Shown piece by piece: positions 51,957-60,154 of a stretch of DNA of 64,000 nt (position 1 is its first letter; every line of letters begins with the position of its first letter). The notes beneath the pieces were generated by a model. It saw only the letters and a program-made list of their open reading frames with translations. It had not been told where the DNA came from and did not search any database. Origin of the DNA: Solirubrobacterales bacterium (GTDB lineage: Bacteria; Actinomycetota; Thermoleophilia; Solirubrobacterales; Solirubrobacteraceae); contig DAIDME010000046.1 in assembly GCA_027449125.1 (NCBI GenBank), positions 27,288 through 91,287 of the forward strand. The letters are read 5' to 3'. Position numbers and translations under genes: made by a program.

Positions 51957-52330
51957 CCTGGTAGGAAAATACGTTCAGGGTGCGACGACCGCTTGCGCCG
52001 TTGACGTTGCCGTTTGAAGCGTGACGGAGTGCCCGAGCTTCTCGAGCTGAGCGATCAGGCTGACCAGCAAGTAGCCAGAAAATCCCCGCCCGGACCCGCT
52101 CAAACCCAGCGATCCCGGGCATTGCCGCGCCTCGGGACCGCAAACTTCCGCCTAATGCATCCGAGAAAGGCGTGGACACGCCCACGGGCCTGTGCTAACG
52201 TGCCAGCATCGACCCACCGGATCCCGCCGGTGGTCAATGCGGCCCCGTATCCACGGCCAGCCCCTTGATGGAACCGCAGCGCGATACGGATTTTCCGTTT
52301 TGACTCTGGCTTTTTGGAGGAGCGTGCTGC
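51957..52330. other. Upstream region of the Cys-rich protein gene
   Basis: About 370 bp without a recognised gene, lower in GC than most of the window toward its right end. GGAGGAG at 52316-52322 is the Shine-Dalgarno for ATG 52331. I see no convincing -35/-10 pair. Confidence 0.4.
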
Positions 52331-53560
52331 ATGCGAAGCTTCAATCGACTCCCGACACCGAACCGAAGGAGCGTCGACACCAAGCCGGTGCTCGCGGCTC
52401 TGGACAGTCCGTTCCCTGACGGTGAAGCACCGCGGGCGCAACCGAACAGCTATTCCCGGCGGGATTTCTTGCAGGCTGCAGTCGTGGCCGCAGGCGTGAC
52501 CGCCGGTGGCGCGTGGACTGCCAGCCCGGCACTCGCCTCCCAGATGTTAGGCGGCGCTGAAATTGACGACCTGGTGTTCCAGGGCACGGTAATTGGCCGC
52601 TCGTCGGTAGCCGTCGACGTACAGATCGACGCCTCAAACGTTCGCCGCCTGGGATTCACCAGCGCGACGAACGTGTGGCGAGACGGGCCGGTCGGTCCAG
52701 CCCAGATAGCCGTGGGTGACAATTTGATTGTTCACACCAATCGCGCTTCAGAGCTAACCCGCGGCTGGGCGAACATCGCGAGAGTCCGGGGAGAGATAAC
52801 CGCTGTTACGGACAGCGGTTATCAGGTCGCACCCAGCGACGCTGGCCAATCGGGCTTTTCCGGACCGATTGAGCTGACGATCGGGTCAGGCACACCTGTC
52901 ACCGACGTCTATACAGGCAGCCTGCTAGGACAGGCTCCGGTGGTTGGGGCATTGGTCGACGCTGTGGCCTACATGCACGACGCGGCAAGTGCTAACGGCA
53001 CTATGGTGGGTGTCGCACAGCCCGGTGCGATAGTACCAACGGCCCCTCAAGCTCCCGGTCCAACGGTGACGCGTCAGACCGTCCAAGGCGCCACACCAGA
53101 TATCACCTATTGCTACGTAACGTTCACGTATCAAGGCATTGCCTCAAACTACTCCTGTTGCAACGGATGCGGTCGCTGCGATTGCGGTGGGACTAACGCT
53201 GCTAGCTCTTTGGCTTGGCCTGCGCTTGATAGCTCCTGTTCCTGCTGCACCGACACCTGCTGCAATTGCTCGTACGGGTGCACCAACCAGGTGCTTGTCA
53301 GCTGCGGTCAAACAGTCGTTGTCGAAGACATGTGCAATGGAACTACTATCGGCCTTTATGTCCGTGACTGTGGGCCGCGCCAGAATGGTGCGTGCATTGG
53401 CGGCGCGGTATGCGCGCATGTCTGCGATACCTGCGGCTACACGCGCAGTCACCCAGTCGTAGATCTGACGATGACGGCGTTCTCGAGGTTCCACGACCCG
53501 GCCAGCACGTACTGCTTTCCGACCAACGTTTCATTGTCGGTACTGGAGCCGGAGTGCTAG
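52331..53560 (+). CDS. Tat-exported Cys-rich protein with a DPBB/RlpA-like C-terminal pattern
   Basis: I do not recognise the whole protein. A twin-arginine signal SRRDFLQ lies at residues 42-48, followed by a hydrophobic stretch and a likely cleavage after ALA at 69. Residues about 75-235 form a cysteine-free beta-rich domain (LVFQGTVIGRSSVAVDVQI, VGDNLIVHTNR). From C261 to the last residue C409 there are 22 cysteines, including CC pairs and CxC motifs; none occur earlier in the protein. Inside this part, TVVVEDMCNGTTIGLYVRD followed by CGP and VVDLTMTAF resembles the double-psi beta-barrel of RlpA. Tat export suggests that folding precedes secretion. A MauE-like gene follows after 19 bp. 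GGAGGAG lies 8 bp before the ATG. Confidence 0.82.
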   Translation: MRSFNRLPTPNRRSVDTKPVLAALDSPFPDGEAPRAQPNSYSRRDFLQAAVVAAGVTAGGAWTASPALASQMLGGAEIDDLVFQGTVIGRSSVAVDVQIDASNVRRLGFTSATNVWRDGPVGPAQIAVGDNLIVHTNRASELTRGWANIARVRGEITAVTDSGYQVAPSDAGQSGFSGPIELTIGSGTPVTDVYTGSLLGQAPVVGALVDAVAYMHDAASANGTMVGVAQPGAIVPTAPQAPGPTVTRQTVQGATPDITYCYVTFTYQGIASNYSCCNGCGRCDCGGTNAASSLAWPALDSSCSCCTDTCCNCSYGCTNQVLVSCGQTVVVEDMCNGTTIGLYVRDCGPRQNGACIGGAVCAHVCDTCGYTRSHPVVDLTMTAFSRFHDPASTYCFPTNVSLSVLEPEC

Positions 53561-53579
53561 GACAGAGCGGAGGACAGCT

Positions 53580-54416
53580 TTGACTGGAGCGGCGGTCCTA
53601 GGCCTTCAATCGGTAATCGTTGGCGTGATCGCAGGCGCGGCGGCGGTCACCAAGATTGCAGACCGCGACCCAGAGCGCACGGTCGCCCGTACCGCCCTTG
53701 CACGGCTCATCGCTGATCGGCGGGCGTCGCTATGGACATGGCATGCGCTAGCAGGTGTGGAACTGCTCGCAGGCGTGCTCGCCTGCTCGCGAATAGCTGG
53801 ACGCTGGTCAGCCGCGCCGGTAGTGATCCTCATGGTCGGTGCGCTGCTATACGGCTCATGGGCTATTCGAGCGGCGCCCGACAAATCGTGCGGCTGTCTT
53901 GGCCGTATGAGTTCTGCGAACGTCACGCCCTTTACCGTCGCGAGGACCGGCGTCTTTCTCGTGATGGCCGCGCTCGGGATGACGTCGCCGGCGAATTGGG
54001 ACGGGATAGCCGCGCACGGCGGTCTCTTGGTCGGTGTCGCCGGGCTCATAGAGTTCACACTGGCGATGAGCCTCTTCGCTGAGGTCCGCGCTCACTTTCG
54101 ACGTCGGACGGAGCCGTGCGAGACACGCCAGGAACCACTCGCACAGACCCTCGCGCGTCTGCGGGCTGGGAGTCTATGGGCTGCCGTGGCCCAGCACCTC
54201 GAGGCGACTGAGCCCGCAGATCACTGGCGGCAAGCCTGTTGGCGCTACCTCGCGTTTGCGGCAACTTTTGAGGAAAGCCCCGCGATAGCCGTGTTTGCGG
54301 TCCGAATTGGCGGTACAGCCCAGAACGATGCCGTGGCCTTCGTCGATCGGGACGCCGATAGGATCCTCGGAAGGGTTGTCGCGAACGCGTTGAGAGGCTC
54401 GGGTGCAACTTCGTGA
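53580..54416 (+). CDS. MauE/DoxX-like membrane redox protein with C-terminal extension
   Basis: Four or so membrane helices fill residues 1-165, and the CxC redox motif C104-G-C106 sits in DKSCGCLGRMSS after the third helix. MauE proteins have this motif and are needed for the disulfide-rich small subunit of methylamine dehydrogenase. Here the upstream gene encodes a protein with 22 cysteines, a matching kind of client. About 95 soluble residues at the C-terminus (from HFRRRTEPCETRQ on) are not typical of MauE. TTG 53580 has GGAGG 6 bp upstream. No methylamine dehydrogenase genes are present. Confidence 0.78.
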   Translation: MTGAAVLGLQSVIVGVIAGAAAVTKIADRDPERTVARTALARLIADRRASLWTWHALAGVELLAGVLACSRIAGRWSAAPVVILMVGALLYGSWAIRAAPDKSCGCLGRMSSANVTPFTVARTGVFLVMAALGMTSPANWDGIAAHGGLLVGVAGLIEFTLAMSLFAEVRAHFRRRTEPCETRQEPLAQTLARLRAGSLWAAVAQHLEATEPADHWRQACWRYLAFAATFEESPAIAVFAVRIGGTAQNDAVAFVDRDADRILGRVVANALRGSGATS

Positions 54417-54458
54417 TTCCGGGTTGTGCCCACGTGCCGTAAGTTACGGGGGTGAGTC

Positions 54459-55022
54459 GTGGCAGCGAAACTGATCACACGCTTGGTGATGGCGTTTATG
54501 GCGGCGGGCGGTGTCTACTGGGGGATAGGCGCGTTATCGCCCGGAGACTCGCTGGGAGCTAGCCACGGGAACTATGTCTATCCAGCGTCAATCTACCCGC
54601 CGCCAAGTAGCTGGCCGAAATGGGGCCCAGCGGGTGGCTGCGCGAGCCGGCGAGGCGTTGAACCCCTCAGTCCGAGCGCAGCTAGGTCGGCGGTCGCCGC
54701 TGTCAGGCACCTGGATGGCAAGTTCGCGAACGATCGTCGCTACAGCGACCGCGCCTACTGGCCCGTTCTCAGGGAGACGGATGGATTCGAAGCGGGCTCG
54801 AAGCGGAAAAGCCGCGGCACTACGCAGTCGCGGGTCGTTGGCGTCGTTCCAGCGGTGAAGTCGGTGTACGCTCGCATGGTCGGACACTGGTGCGGACGCG
54901 AGATCGTCCGGTTGTCTGAGAGCGTCACCGTCGGACCGGGCCGGTCGGCGCCTGCGCTCGACGCTGAATACTGGCTGGTCGACCGGCGCGGTCACTGGCT
55001 CGTCTGGTTCTCCAACCCATGA
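54459..55022 (+). CDS. Hypothetical exported protein
   Basis: I do not recognise this family. The protein has 187 residues with a hydrophobic signal or anchor at about 4-27 (LITRLVMAFMAAGGVYWGIG). The rest is soluble, with a WPKWGPAGGC segment and a C-terminal AEYWLVDRRGHWLVWF strand pair. Two cysteines in the outside part could form one disulfide. It lies 42 bp after the MauE-like gene on the same strand and may be a third member of that unit. Confidence 0.6.
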   Translation: MAAKLITRLVMAFMAAGGVYWGIGALSPGDSLGASHGNYVYPASIYPPPSSWPKWGPAGGCASRRGVEPLSPSAARSAVAAVRHLDGKFANDRRYSDRAYWPVLRETDGFEAGSKRKSRGTTQSRVVGVVPAVKSVYARMVGHWCGREIVRLSESVTVGPGRSAPALDAEYWLVDRRGHWLVWFSNP

Positions 55023-55064
55023 TCGTCGGCTGCCGGTCTGATAAGCACGGCGGCTTCGATCCCG

Positions 55065-55235
55065 CACTACAGCCTCGCCTGCCTGCACGCCGTCCATGGC
55101 CGGCGTGAGGAGGCGCTCGCCGCCCTGCGGAGGGCGATCGAGCTCAAGGCCGAGGCGGCCGCGTGGGTACGCGGCGACGACGATCTGGCCGCGCTGCGCG
55201 ACGACCCCGGCTTCGCAGCGCTGATCGATCGCTGA
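55065..55235 (+). pseudogene. Displaced C-terminal fragment of the cupin/TPR protein
   Basis: These 57 codons encode HYSLACLHAVHGRREEALAA through DDLAALRDDPGFAAL and stop. They match the last 56 residues of the protein at 50657-51334 with many identical positions. No cupin part precedes it; the sequence upstream belongs to the hypothetical exported gene. It is a relic of a second copy. Confidence 0.85.
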
Positions 55236-55332
55236 ACAGGTTTCCGCGCGCACCGTTCGCCGTCAGGGGCAACCCGCGCCGGCCCAGTTTGACGATCTGG
55301 CTGGCGCCGTTTCGGCAAACTGGGCACTCGCC

Positions 55333-56150
55333 ATGCCAGCAGGCGGTCTTGACTTCTTTGCCCACGGTGCGCTCCCGGCACCCCGCGTGAGCGTCGCTGA
55401 GGCGCAGCGGCTGGCGGGCGAGCACTTCGACCTCGAGGCCACGGCGCAGGCGCTGGGCAGCCAGCAGGATCAGAACTTCCTGCTGCGTGGTGGCGCAGGG
55501 GAGCCGCTGGGCGTCCTCAAGCTGGCCAACCGCGCGATCGGACTGGCTGAAATCGAGGCGCAGATCCTGGCCGGCAAGCGGCTCGCCCAGCGCCTGGCGC
55601 CCGTGTGCGTCGCCACCACGCTGACCGGGCCGGAGGGCGCGCCGCTGCTCGCCACCGTCGCGACATCCGAGGGGCCCCTGGTTGCGCACGTGGTCAGGTA
55701 CCTGCCCGGCAGCACGCTCGCCCACCATGGCTACCTCTCGCCGAGGGTGGTCTCGGCGCTTGGCGCGCTCGCCGCGCAGGTCAGCGACGCGCTCGACGAC
55801 TTCACCCACCCGGGGCCTCGAGCGCACGCTGCAGTGGGACCTGCGTCACGGTGAGCGGGCCGTGGCGATGCTCGTCGAGCACGTTCCGCAGCCGGATCTG
55901 CGCGAGCAGCTGCGCCGCGACAGCCAGGTGGCGTGGTCGAGGATCGCGGCCGTCGCCGGCGAGCTGGCGCTCCAGCCCGGCCACTTCGACCTCACCGACG
56001 AGAATTTGCTCAGCACCTGCCCACACGGTGTGCCGTTCCCGGACGGCGTGATCGACCTCGGCGACCTGTCGGTGTCTGGCGTGTGTCCGAGCTTGCCACC
56101 ACCATCACCTCGCTGCTGCACCACCCCGGCACCGAGCCCTCTGCTCTGAG
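55333..56150 (+). pseudogene. Frameshifted aminoglycoside-phosphotransferase-like domain (N-terminal relic of a fusion gene)
   Basis: The first frame (55333 to about 55815) encodes a kinase-like N-lobe (LGSQQDQNFLLRGGAGEPLG, VLKLANRAIG, VVRYLPGSTLAHHGYLS). The reading then continues in another frame with LERTLQWDLRHGERAVAML, PGHFDLTDENLL and GVIDLGDLS. A third frame gives ELATTITSLLHHPG at about 56088-56140. Two frameshifts are therefore needed, and the catalytic HGD is HFD. In related actinobacteria this domain is joined to a class III aminotransferase; the matching aminotransferase start lies at 58959, after inserted genes. The right end is cut by the repeat at 56174. Confidence 0.85.
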
Positions 56151-56173
56151 CGCCGGCCAGGACAACCGTCCCA

Positions 56174-56520
56174 TATGCAACGCGACGCCCGAACGAACCC
56201 TGCACCGGCCACGCAGGCTACGCCGCAGGCTTAGGCTCTGCGCAGACGATCTCGACTGAGAAGCTCAAGGGATACGTGGCGAAACCTCGCGGAAACTCCG
56301 AGAATGTCGTCACCTGCGTAGTCGCATAGTCGCTGCGCGAGCGATAGGTACCGGCGATCGCGTAGCCACTTGGGACAGCGACACCCATCCGTGACTGCGA
56401 CACGCTCACGAACGTGGCGCAATGAGTAGGGAGCTTAACGCCCCAATCAATCGTGTACGTCCCTCCCGGCCCATCCGTGCGCTGGATCCGCGGCCGCCCA
56501 GCGCTGGCGAGCACCCTGGC
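56174..56520. repeat. Right copy of the 346-bp direct repeat
   Basis: Same orientation as 51611-51956. It covers the 3' half of the membrane-protein gene 56218-56826 plus 44 bp beyond its stop. The 4.2 kb between the copies hold the Cys-rich/MauE genes and two pseudogenes. Confidence 0.85.
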
Positions 56521-56826
56521 TTGTTGGGGGAGCTTCAAGTCCACCGCCACACTCGCCCAGGCAGCCACGACACCCATCGCACCTGTGGTGCCAGTCAGCA
56601 TCACGGAGCGGCCCGCACTCCGTGCGATGCGGCGCACCGTTCGCGCACTCGCCGCCGGAGCGCGCGAGCTTCGGAGCATTCCCCTCGCTGAGAGTACCAG
56701 TCCGAACAGCACCACCACCAGCACCAACGTGTCGAGCCCGCGACGAGATAGGTGCACAAGCCTCTCGCTCATCACCAGCCACACTCGCTGCCTCAGCCGC
56801 TTGGTTGTAGCGCTAGCGGCGTCCAT
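56218..56826 (-). CDS. Hypothetical two-helix membrane protein
   Basis: I do not recognise this family. Two membrane segments lie near residues 31-48 (LDTLVLVVVLFGLVLSARG) and 75-95 (VMLTGTTGAMGVVAAWASVA). The C-terminal 110 residues look beta-rich and probably face outward (GGTYTIDWGVKLPTHCATFV, GVAVPSGYAIAGTYRSR). Its start overlaps the BNR gene stop by 34 bp, so it is probably the third gene of that operon. The C-terminal half is duplicated in the pseudogene at 51611-51956. Confidence 0.7.
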   Translation of the reverse strand: MDAASATTKRLRQRVWLVMSERLVHLSRRGLDTLVLVVVLFGLVLSARGMLRSSRAPAASARTVRRIARSAGRSVMLTGTTGAMGVVAAWASVAVDLKLPQQARVLASAGRPRIQRTDGPGGTYTIDWGVKLPTHCATFVSVSQSRMGVAVPSGYAIAGTYRSRSDYATTQVTTFSEFPRGFATYPLSFSVEIVCAEPKPAA

Positions 56827-57935
56827 GTTTGCCCGCCGTCCTTGGTTGCGAGCATCCCGTCAGTCTGTACGCAATCGATCTTTGGCGGGATCGCACACGC
56901 AACCGTCGCGTATTGAGCGACCGCCGTGTTGGCACCAGTAGCGTATAAGTTGACTGTTCCAGTCGCCGGCATGCCGCTAGCTGCCACTGTGGTTGCAGTG
57001 CCCGTCAGCGTTACGCGTGCGAGTTGATTGGTGGGGCTAAGCACCCACAGGACGCCGTCTGCGACTGAGATCGCTCGCACCGGCGTTCCCGTGCCGTACT
57101 GGCCGCCGAGGTCGAGTTCTGGACCCGCAGTCCACCTCCAACCACTGCTCGTCGGCACGCCGACAATTACCTGCGTCGTTGTCTCGCCCGTCGCAGTTAC
57201 AACGAGATCGCTCCCATCGGCCTCAACCGTGCTAAGTGCTGCAGGCTGACCAGCATTCGTCACTGTGATGGGCAGGTTAACCGCTTGCCATGCGAGGCCA
57301 TCATCGGTGCTTTCGTAGAGATCTCCAGCGGCGCCACCTTCGCCCACGAGCCACAGGTCGCCTCCGACTGCGGATGCGGTACCGTCGCTTGGAGTGGGAT
57401 GACCATCCCAACTAGTTCCGCTGTCTGTGGTGCTCAGCCACTCACCTGGAGAGTCAGCGGCGCCACCGCTGCCGCTGTTGACCGCTATCCCGACCAGCTC
57501 ACCGCCGCGATCGACTATCTGTGCTGTCACGACAGGCACGCTCACAGGTAGTGTTCTGCTCTGCCAGGTGCTCGCGCCCGATCGGAGCGTGGCAACGACG
57601 ACCGTTTGCTGCCCAGGCACCAGCGTCACGCCCACCGTTTCGTTCGTGAGGACCGAAACGTCCGCTAGTTCGGCCCCCGGTACGAGCGGCGGCCCAGGTA
57701 GCTTTGACCAAGTTGCGCCTCCGTTACGGGTTACGGCGAGGGATCCCTGACCGAGCATCCACTCGTTCTGGCCGGCGTCTGCTCGCCCGCCCGCGGCCAT
57801 GAAGGTATTGGCGACGGCCGGGCCTTGGGGCACCGAACCAGCAGCAGCCGACGAGCCTTTCGATACAATCAAAATAGTACCCAGGGTGGTAGCGGTCACG
57901 ATGACCACCGCGCCGATAACCCATTTTCGTGGCAT
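56793..57935 (-). CDS. Membrane-anchored BNR/Asp-box beta-propeller protein
   Basis: An N-terminal membrane anchor (WVIGAVVIVTATTLGTILIV) is followed by a repeat-rich outside domain. Asp-box motifs of the form S.DGG.TW are seen at VTRNGGATWSKL, STTDSGTSWDGH, ESTDDGLAWQAV and ATKDGGQTWTPL. This pattern occurs in sialidases and Ycf48-like propellers; no sialidase active site is apparent. ATG 57935 gives a 22-bp gap to the DUF1906 stop. ATG 58010 is an alternative that would overlap it. Confidence 0.78.
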   Translation of the reverse strand: MPRKWVIGAVVIVTATTLGTILIVSKGSSAAAGSVPQGPAVANTFMAAGGRADAGQNEWMLGQGSLAVTRNGGATWSKLPGPPLVPGAELADVSVLTNETVGVTLVPGQQTVVVATLRSGASTWQSRTLPVSVPVVTAQIVDRGGELVGIAVNSGSGGAADSPGEWLSTTDSGTSWDGHPTPSDGTASAVGGDLWLVGEGGAAGDLYESTDDGLAWQAVNLPITVTNAGQPAALSTVEADGSDLVVTATGETTTQVIVGVPTSSGWRWTAGPELDLGGQYGTGTPVRAISVADGVLWVLSPTNQLARVTLTGTATTVAASGMPATGTVNLYATGANTAVAQYATVACAIPPKIDCVQTDGMLATKDGGQTWTPLALQPSG

Positions 57936-57957
57936 CAGGCTTGCCCGAGTGCGAGTA

Positions 57958-58824
57958 TCACGACGGTGGATACGCATACACAGGCCCGTCGATGCTGTCG
58001 AGGTCGACATTCATTGTTAGGCCACCCCAAGTGACGTTCTCGGGGGTGGTGTACTGTTTGAGCCGCTGCGTTTCTACCCAGAGTCCCGAGAGACCAGAAG
58101 CGCTGTTGTCCATGTCACTGGTGTCTGGGTTGCCGTCAGGGTATGCACCCCAAATGTGCTGAGGCACTGGGCTACTGCTGGCATATGCGGCCAAGGCAGA
58201 CCCGACGACTGACCCATAGACTCCTGAGTAGACGAAGAAGGCAGACCAGCCGCTGACAAACGCCCGAGCGGCAGCGACGCAGCTTGCGTTGCTATTGTCG
58301 AACGCTTCTAGGTCGTAATTCATGGGCACTCTCGACCCCATGCCGAGGCTAACGTCCGTGTTGTAGGCGTCCTGTGCTTGGCTGTAACCCTGGCTGTGGG
58401 CGTCGGAAGTGTTGTAGGAGAACGTGTTGGCATAAGATGTGCAAGGTGCTTGGGGTCCAACCCAAAGCGGGGCTAGAGCCCAGTACTGAGTTCCGGTCGT
58501 GATAGCATTGACGTATGAGGCTGACAGATTAGGCTGTGGGTGACAGCCCATCTCATCGCCGCCGATATAGATGCCGTAGAAGACGTATGGCGAGGCGTCA
58601 TACCACGTCTGGAGGTGCGCGACACTCGGATCTACGCAGGCATCGGCCCCGAGGGCGTTTCCGGTGATGTTGATTTCCGCAGCCCTCGCGACGGCCGGAG
58701 TGACAGCGATGTAGCCTCCGGTGATCGCCAGCAAAACGATGGCGAGCGCACACGCCACCACAGCTGTGCGGCGGCGCCGAAGGATAATCCGAAGGCCCGT
58801 GTGCTTCTGCGTTCCTCTCGTCAT
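57958..58824 (-). CDS. Exported DUF1906 (Rv2525c-like glycoside-hydrolase-like) protein
   Basis: After a signal-like N-terminus (RRRRTAVVACALAIVLLAIT), the protein opens with GADACVDPSVAHLQTWYDAS, then PYVFYGIYIGG, YWALAPLWVGPQ and PMNYDLEAFDNSNASCVAAA. This TIM-barrel-like pattern is DUF1906, found in Mycobacterium Rv2525c, whose enzyme activity is unproven. ATG 58824 lies just before the signal. It heads a three-gene minus-strand unit inserted between the two halves of the broken phosphotransferase-aminotransferase gene. Confidence 0.82.
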   Translation of the reverse strand: MTRGTQKHTGLRIILRRRRTAVVACALAIVLLAITGGYIAVTPAVARAAEINITGNALGADACVDPSVAHLQTWYDASPYVFYGIYIGGDEMGCHPQPNLSASYVNAITTGTQYWALAPLWVGPQAPCTSYANTFSYNTSDAHSQGYSQAQDAYNTDVSLGMGSRVPMNYDLEAFDNSNASCVAAARAFVSGWSAFFVYSGVYGSVVGSALAAYASSSPVPQHIWGAYPDGNPDTSDMDNSASGLSGLWVETQRLKQYTTPENVTWGGLTMNVDLDSIDGPVYAYPPS

Positions 58825-58958
58825 CGAACCCCAGACGTTCGTAAAACCGGTCCAGGCTGTCAGCGACTCTGCGCTGCTTCGCATCGGATAGTCTACACCC
58901 CGCATGTGGCGCGGTCAACGCTCCGTTGGCATGTGGCTCCAGCTCCTTGCGCCGAGTG

Positions 58959-59411
58959 ATGGCGCGTGAGCGCTCGCTTGCGTCCGGCCGGGAGCACTAC
59001 TACGAGCGGCCGCAGATCGAGCGCGGCTGGCGCTACCACCTCGCCGATACCGACGGGCGCGTCTACCTTGACATGGTCAACAACGTCACGATCCTCGGGC
59101 ACGCGCACCCCCGGATCGAGGCGGCGGTCGCCCGGCAGCTGCGGCGGCTGAACACCAACTCGCGTTTTCACTACGCCGCGATCGCCGCGTTCGCGCAGCG
59201 CCTGGCGGACCTCGTGCCCGACCCGCTTGACAGCGTCTTCTTCGTCAACTCGGGTTCGGAGGCGGTTGATCTGGCGCTGCGTCTGGCGCTGGCCGCCGCC
59301 GGCGAGCTGCGCGTGCCGCTGCACCGCACCTTCCCGCTCGAGCAGGCGCCCGCCGCCTACGACGCCTTTGCCGCCGGCGGCAAGCTCGGCAAGATCGTGC
59401 TGACGCCCTGA
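58959..59411 (+). pseudogene. Chimeric relic: class III aminotransferase N-terminus joined to an oxidoreductase C-terminus
   Basis: The first 110 residues match the start of a class III aminotransferase (YLDMVNNVTILGHAHPRIEA, RLNTNSRFHY, VFFVNSGSEAVDLALRLALA), ending at the PLP phosphate loop. From about 59301 it switches to RVPLHRTFPLEQ and on to the end, which repeats the last 37 residues of the oxidoreductase at 49719-50660. The PLP lysine is missing, so it cannot be an active aminotransferase. The frame is open, so a protein could still be made. It is probably a deletion or recombination product. Confidence 0.85.
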
Positions 59412-59482
59412 GGCGGGGCCGGCCGGCCGCGTCGGGCGGGTCGCGGGGGCGGCCCGGGTCCGGCGGGTCGAGCGCCGGACCG

Positions 59483-60154
59483 TCAATACGGCGGCAGGTC
59501 TGCCCACCAGTCGCCGAGCACACGGAACGCGCGCCAGAAGGCGCGCTTGGCTGACTCCTCGTCCAGCGAGTCGTCGATGTTCGGCACGTACAGCGCCTCG
59601 CATGAGGGTGTGAAGCGCTGCACCGCGCCGGGCTCGGCGACGAGCTCGCGCCGGACCGGCAGGTCCAGGTCGTTGACCACGGCCAGGGCGTCCGTTCCCA
59701 TCACGACGACGATCTTGGGTGAGACGATCGCGAGCTCCTCGGCGACCCGGTGGATGCACTCCGGGTCCGCCATCACCGGGTCCAGCACCGGGCACTTCAC
59801 GCACAGCGTGCCGTAGACGGCCAGCGGGTCGATGTCCAGGCGTCGCAGCGACTTCATCAGCGCCGTGCCCGAGCGGCCGTAGAAGGCGACGCCCTCCTCG
59901 ATCTCCGACGGTCGCGCCGCGTACTTGACCATGAAGATGTCGGCCTGCGGGTGGCCCGAGCCGAGCACCGGCAGCAGCTGGCCGCGCGGGCAGCGCTCGC
60001 AGCTCTGCAGGTCGCGGGCGACGCTGTTGAGCTCCCTGATCGCCCGCTCCAGATACTTCTCGCGGATCTCGTCGTCGGTTGCGGGCACCACGTGCTGATT
60101 GGACGCCGCCGGCGCTTGTCCTTGCGCCTGCACCAGCTTTTGCGGGCGCTGCAT
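59483..60154 (-). CDS. UDG-fold Fe-S protein (family 4-like uracil-DNA glycosylase relative)
   Basis: The probable Fe-S ligands are C52, C55, C121 and C133, spaced as in family 4 uracil-DNA glycosylases (SCERCPRG, CVKCP, DPEC). The fold also shows AFYGRSGTALMKSLRRLDI and SPKIVVVMGTDAL. The catalytic motif GEAPG..E is not conserved; the matching place reads VKYAARPSEIEEG, and no HPS-type motif is clear. Glycosylase activity is therefore uncertain. ATG 60154 overlaps the stop of the next gene upstream. Confidence 0.8.
   Translation of the reverse strand: MQRPQKLVQAQGQAPAASNQHVVPATDDEIREKYLERAIRELNSVARDLQSCERCPRGQLLPVLGSGHPQADIFMVKYAARPSEIEEGVAFYGRSGTALMKSLRRLDIDPLAVYGTLCVKCPVLDPVMADPECIHRVAEELAIVSPKIVVVMGTDALAVVNDLDLPVRRELVAEPGAVQRFTPSCEALYVPNIDDSLDEESAKRAFWRAFRVLGDWWADLPPY

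Noticed and set aside
52331..54416. Methylamine dehydrogenase locus
   Set aside because: The MauE-like gene suggests it, but the Cys-rich protein does not resemble MauA and there are no mauB, mauD or mauG genes.
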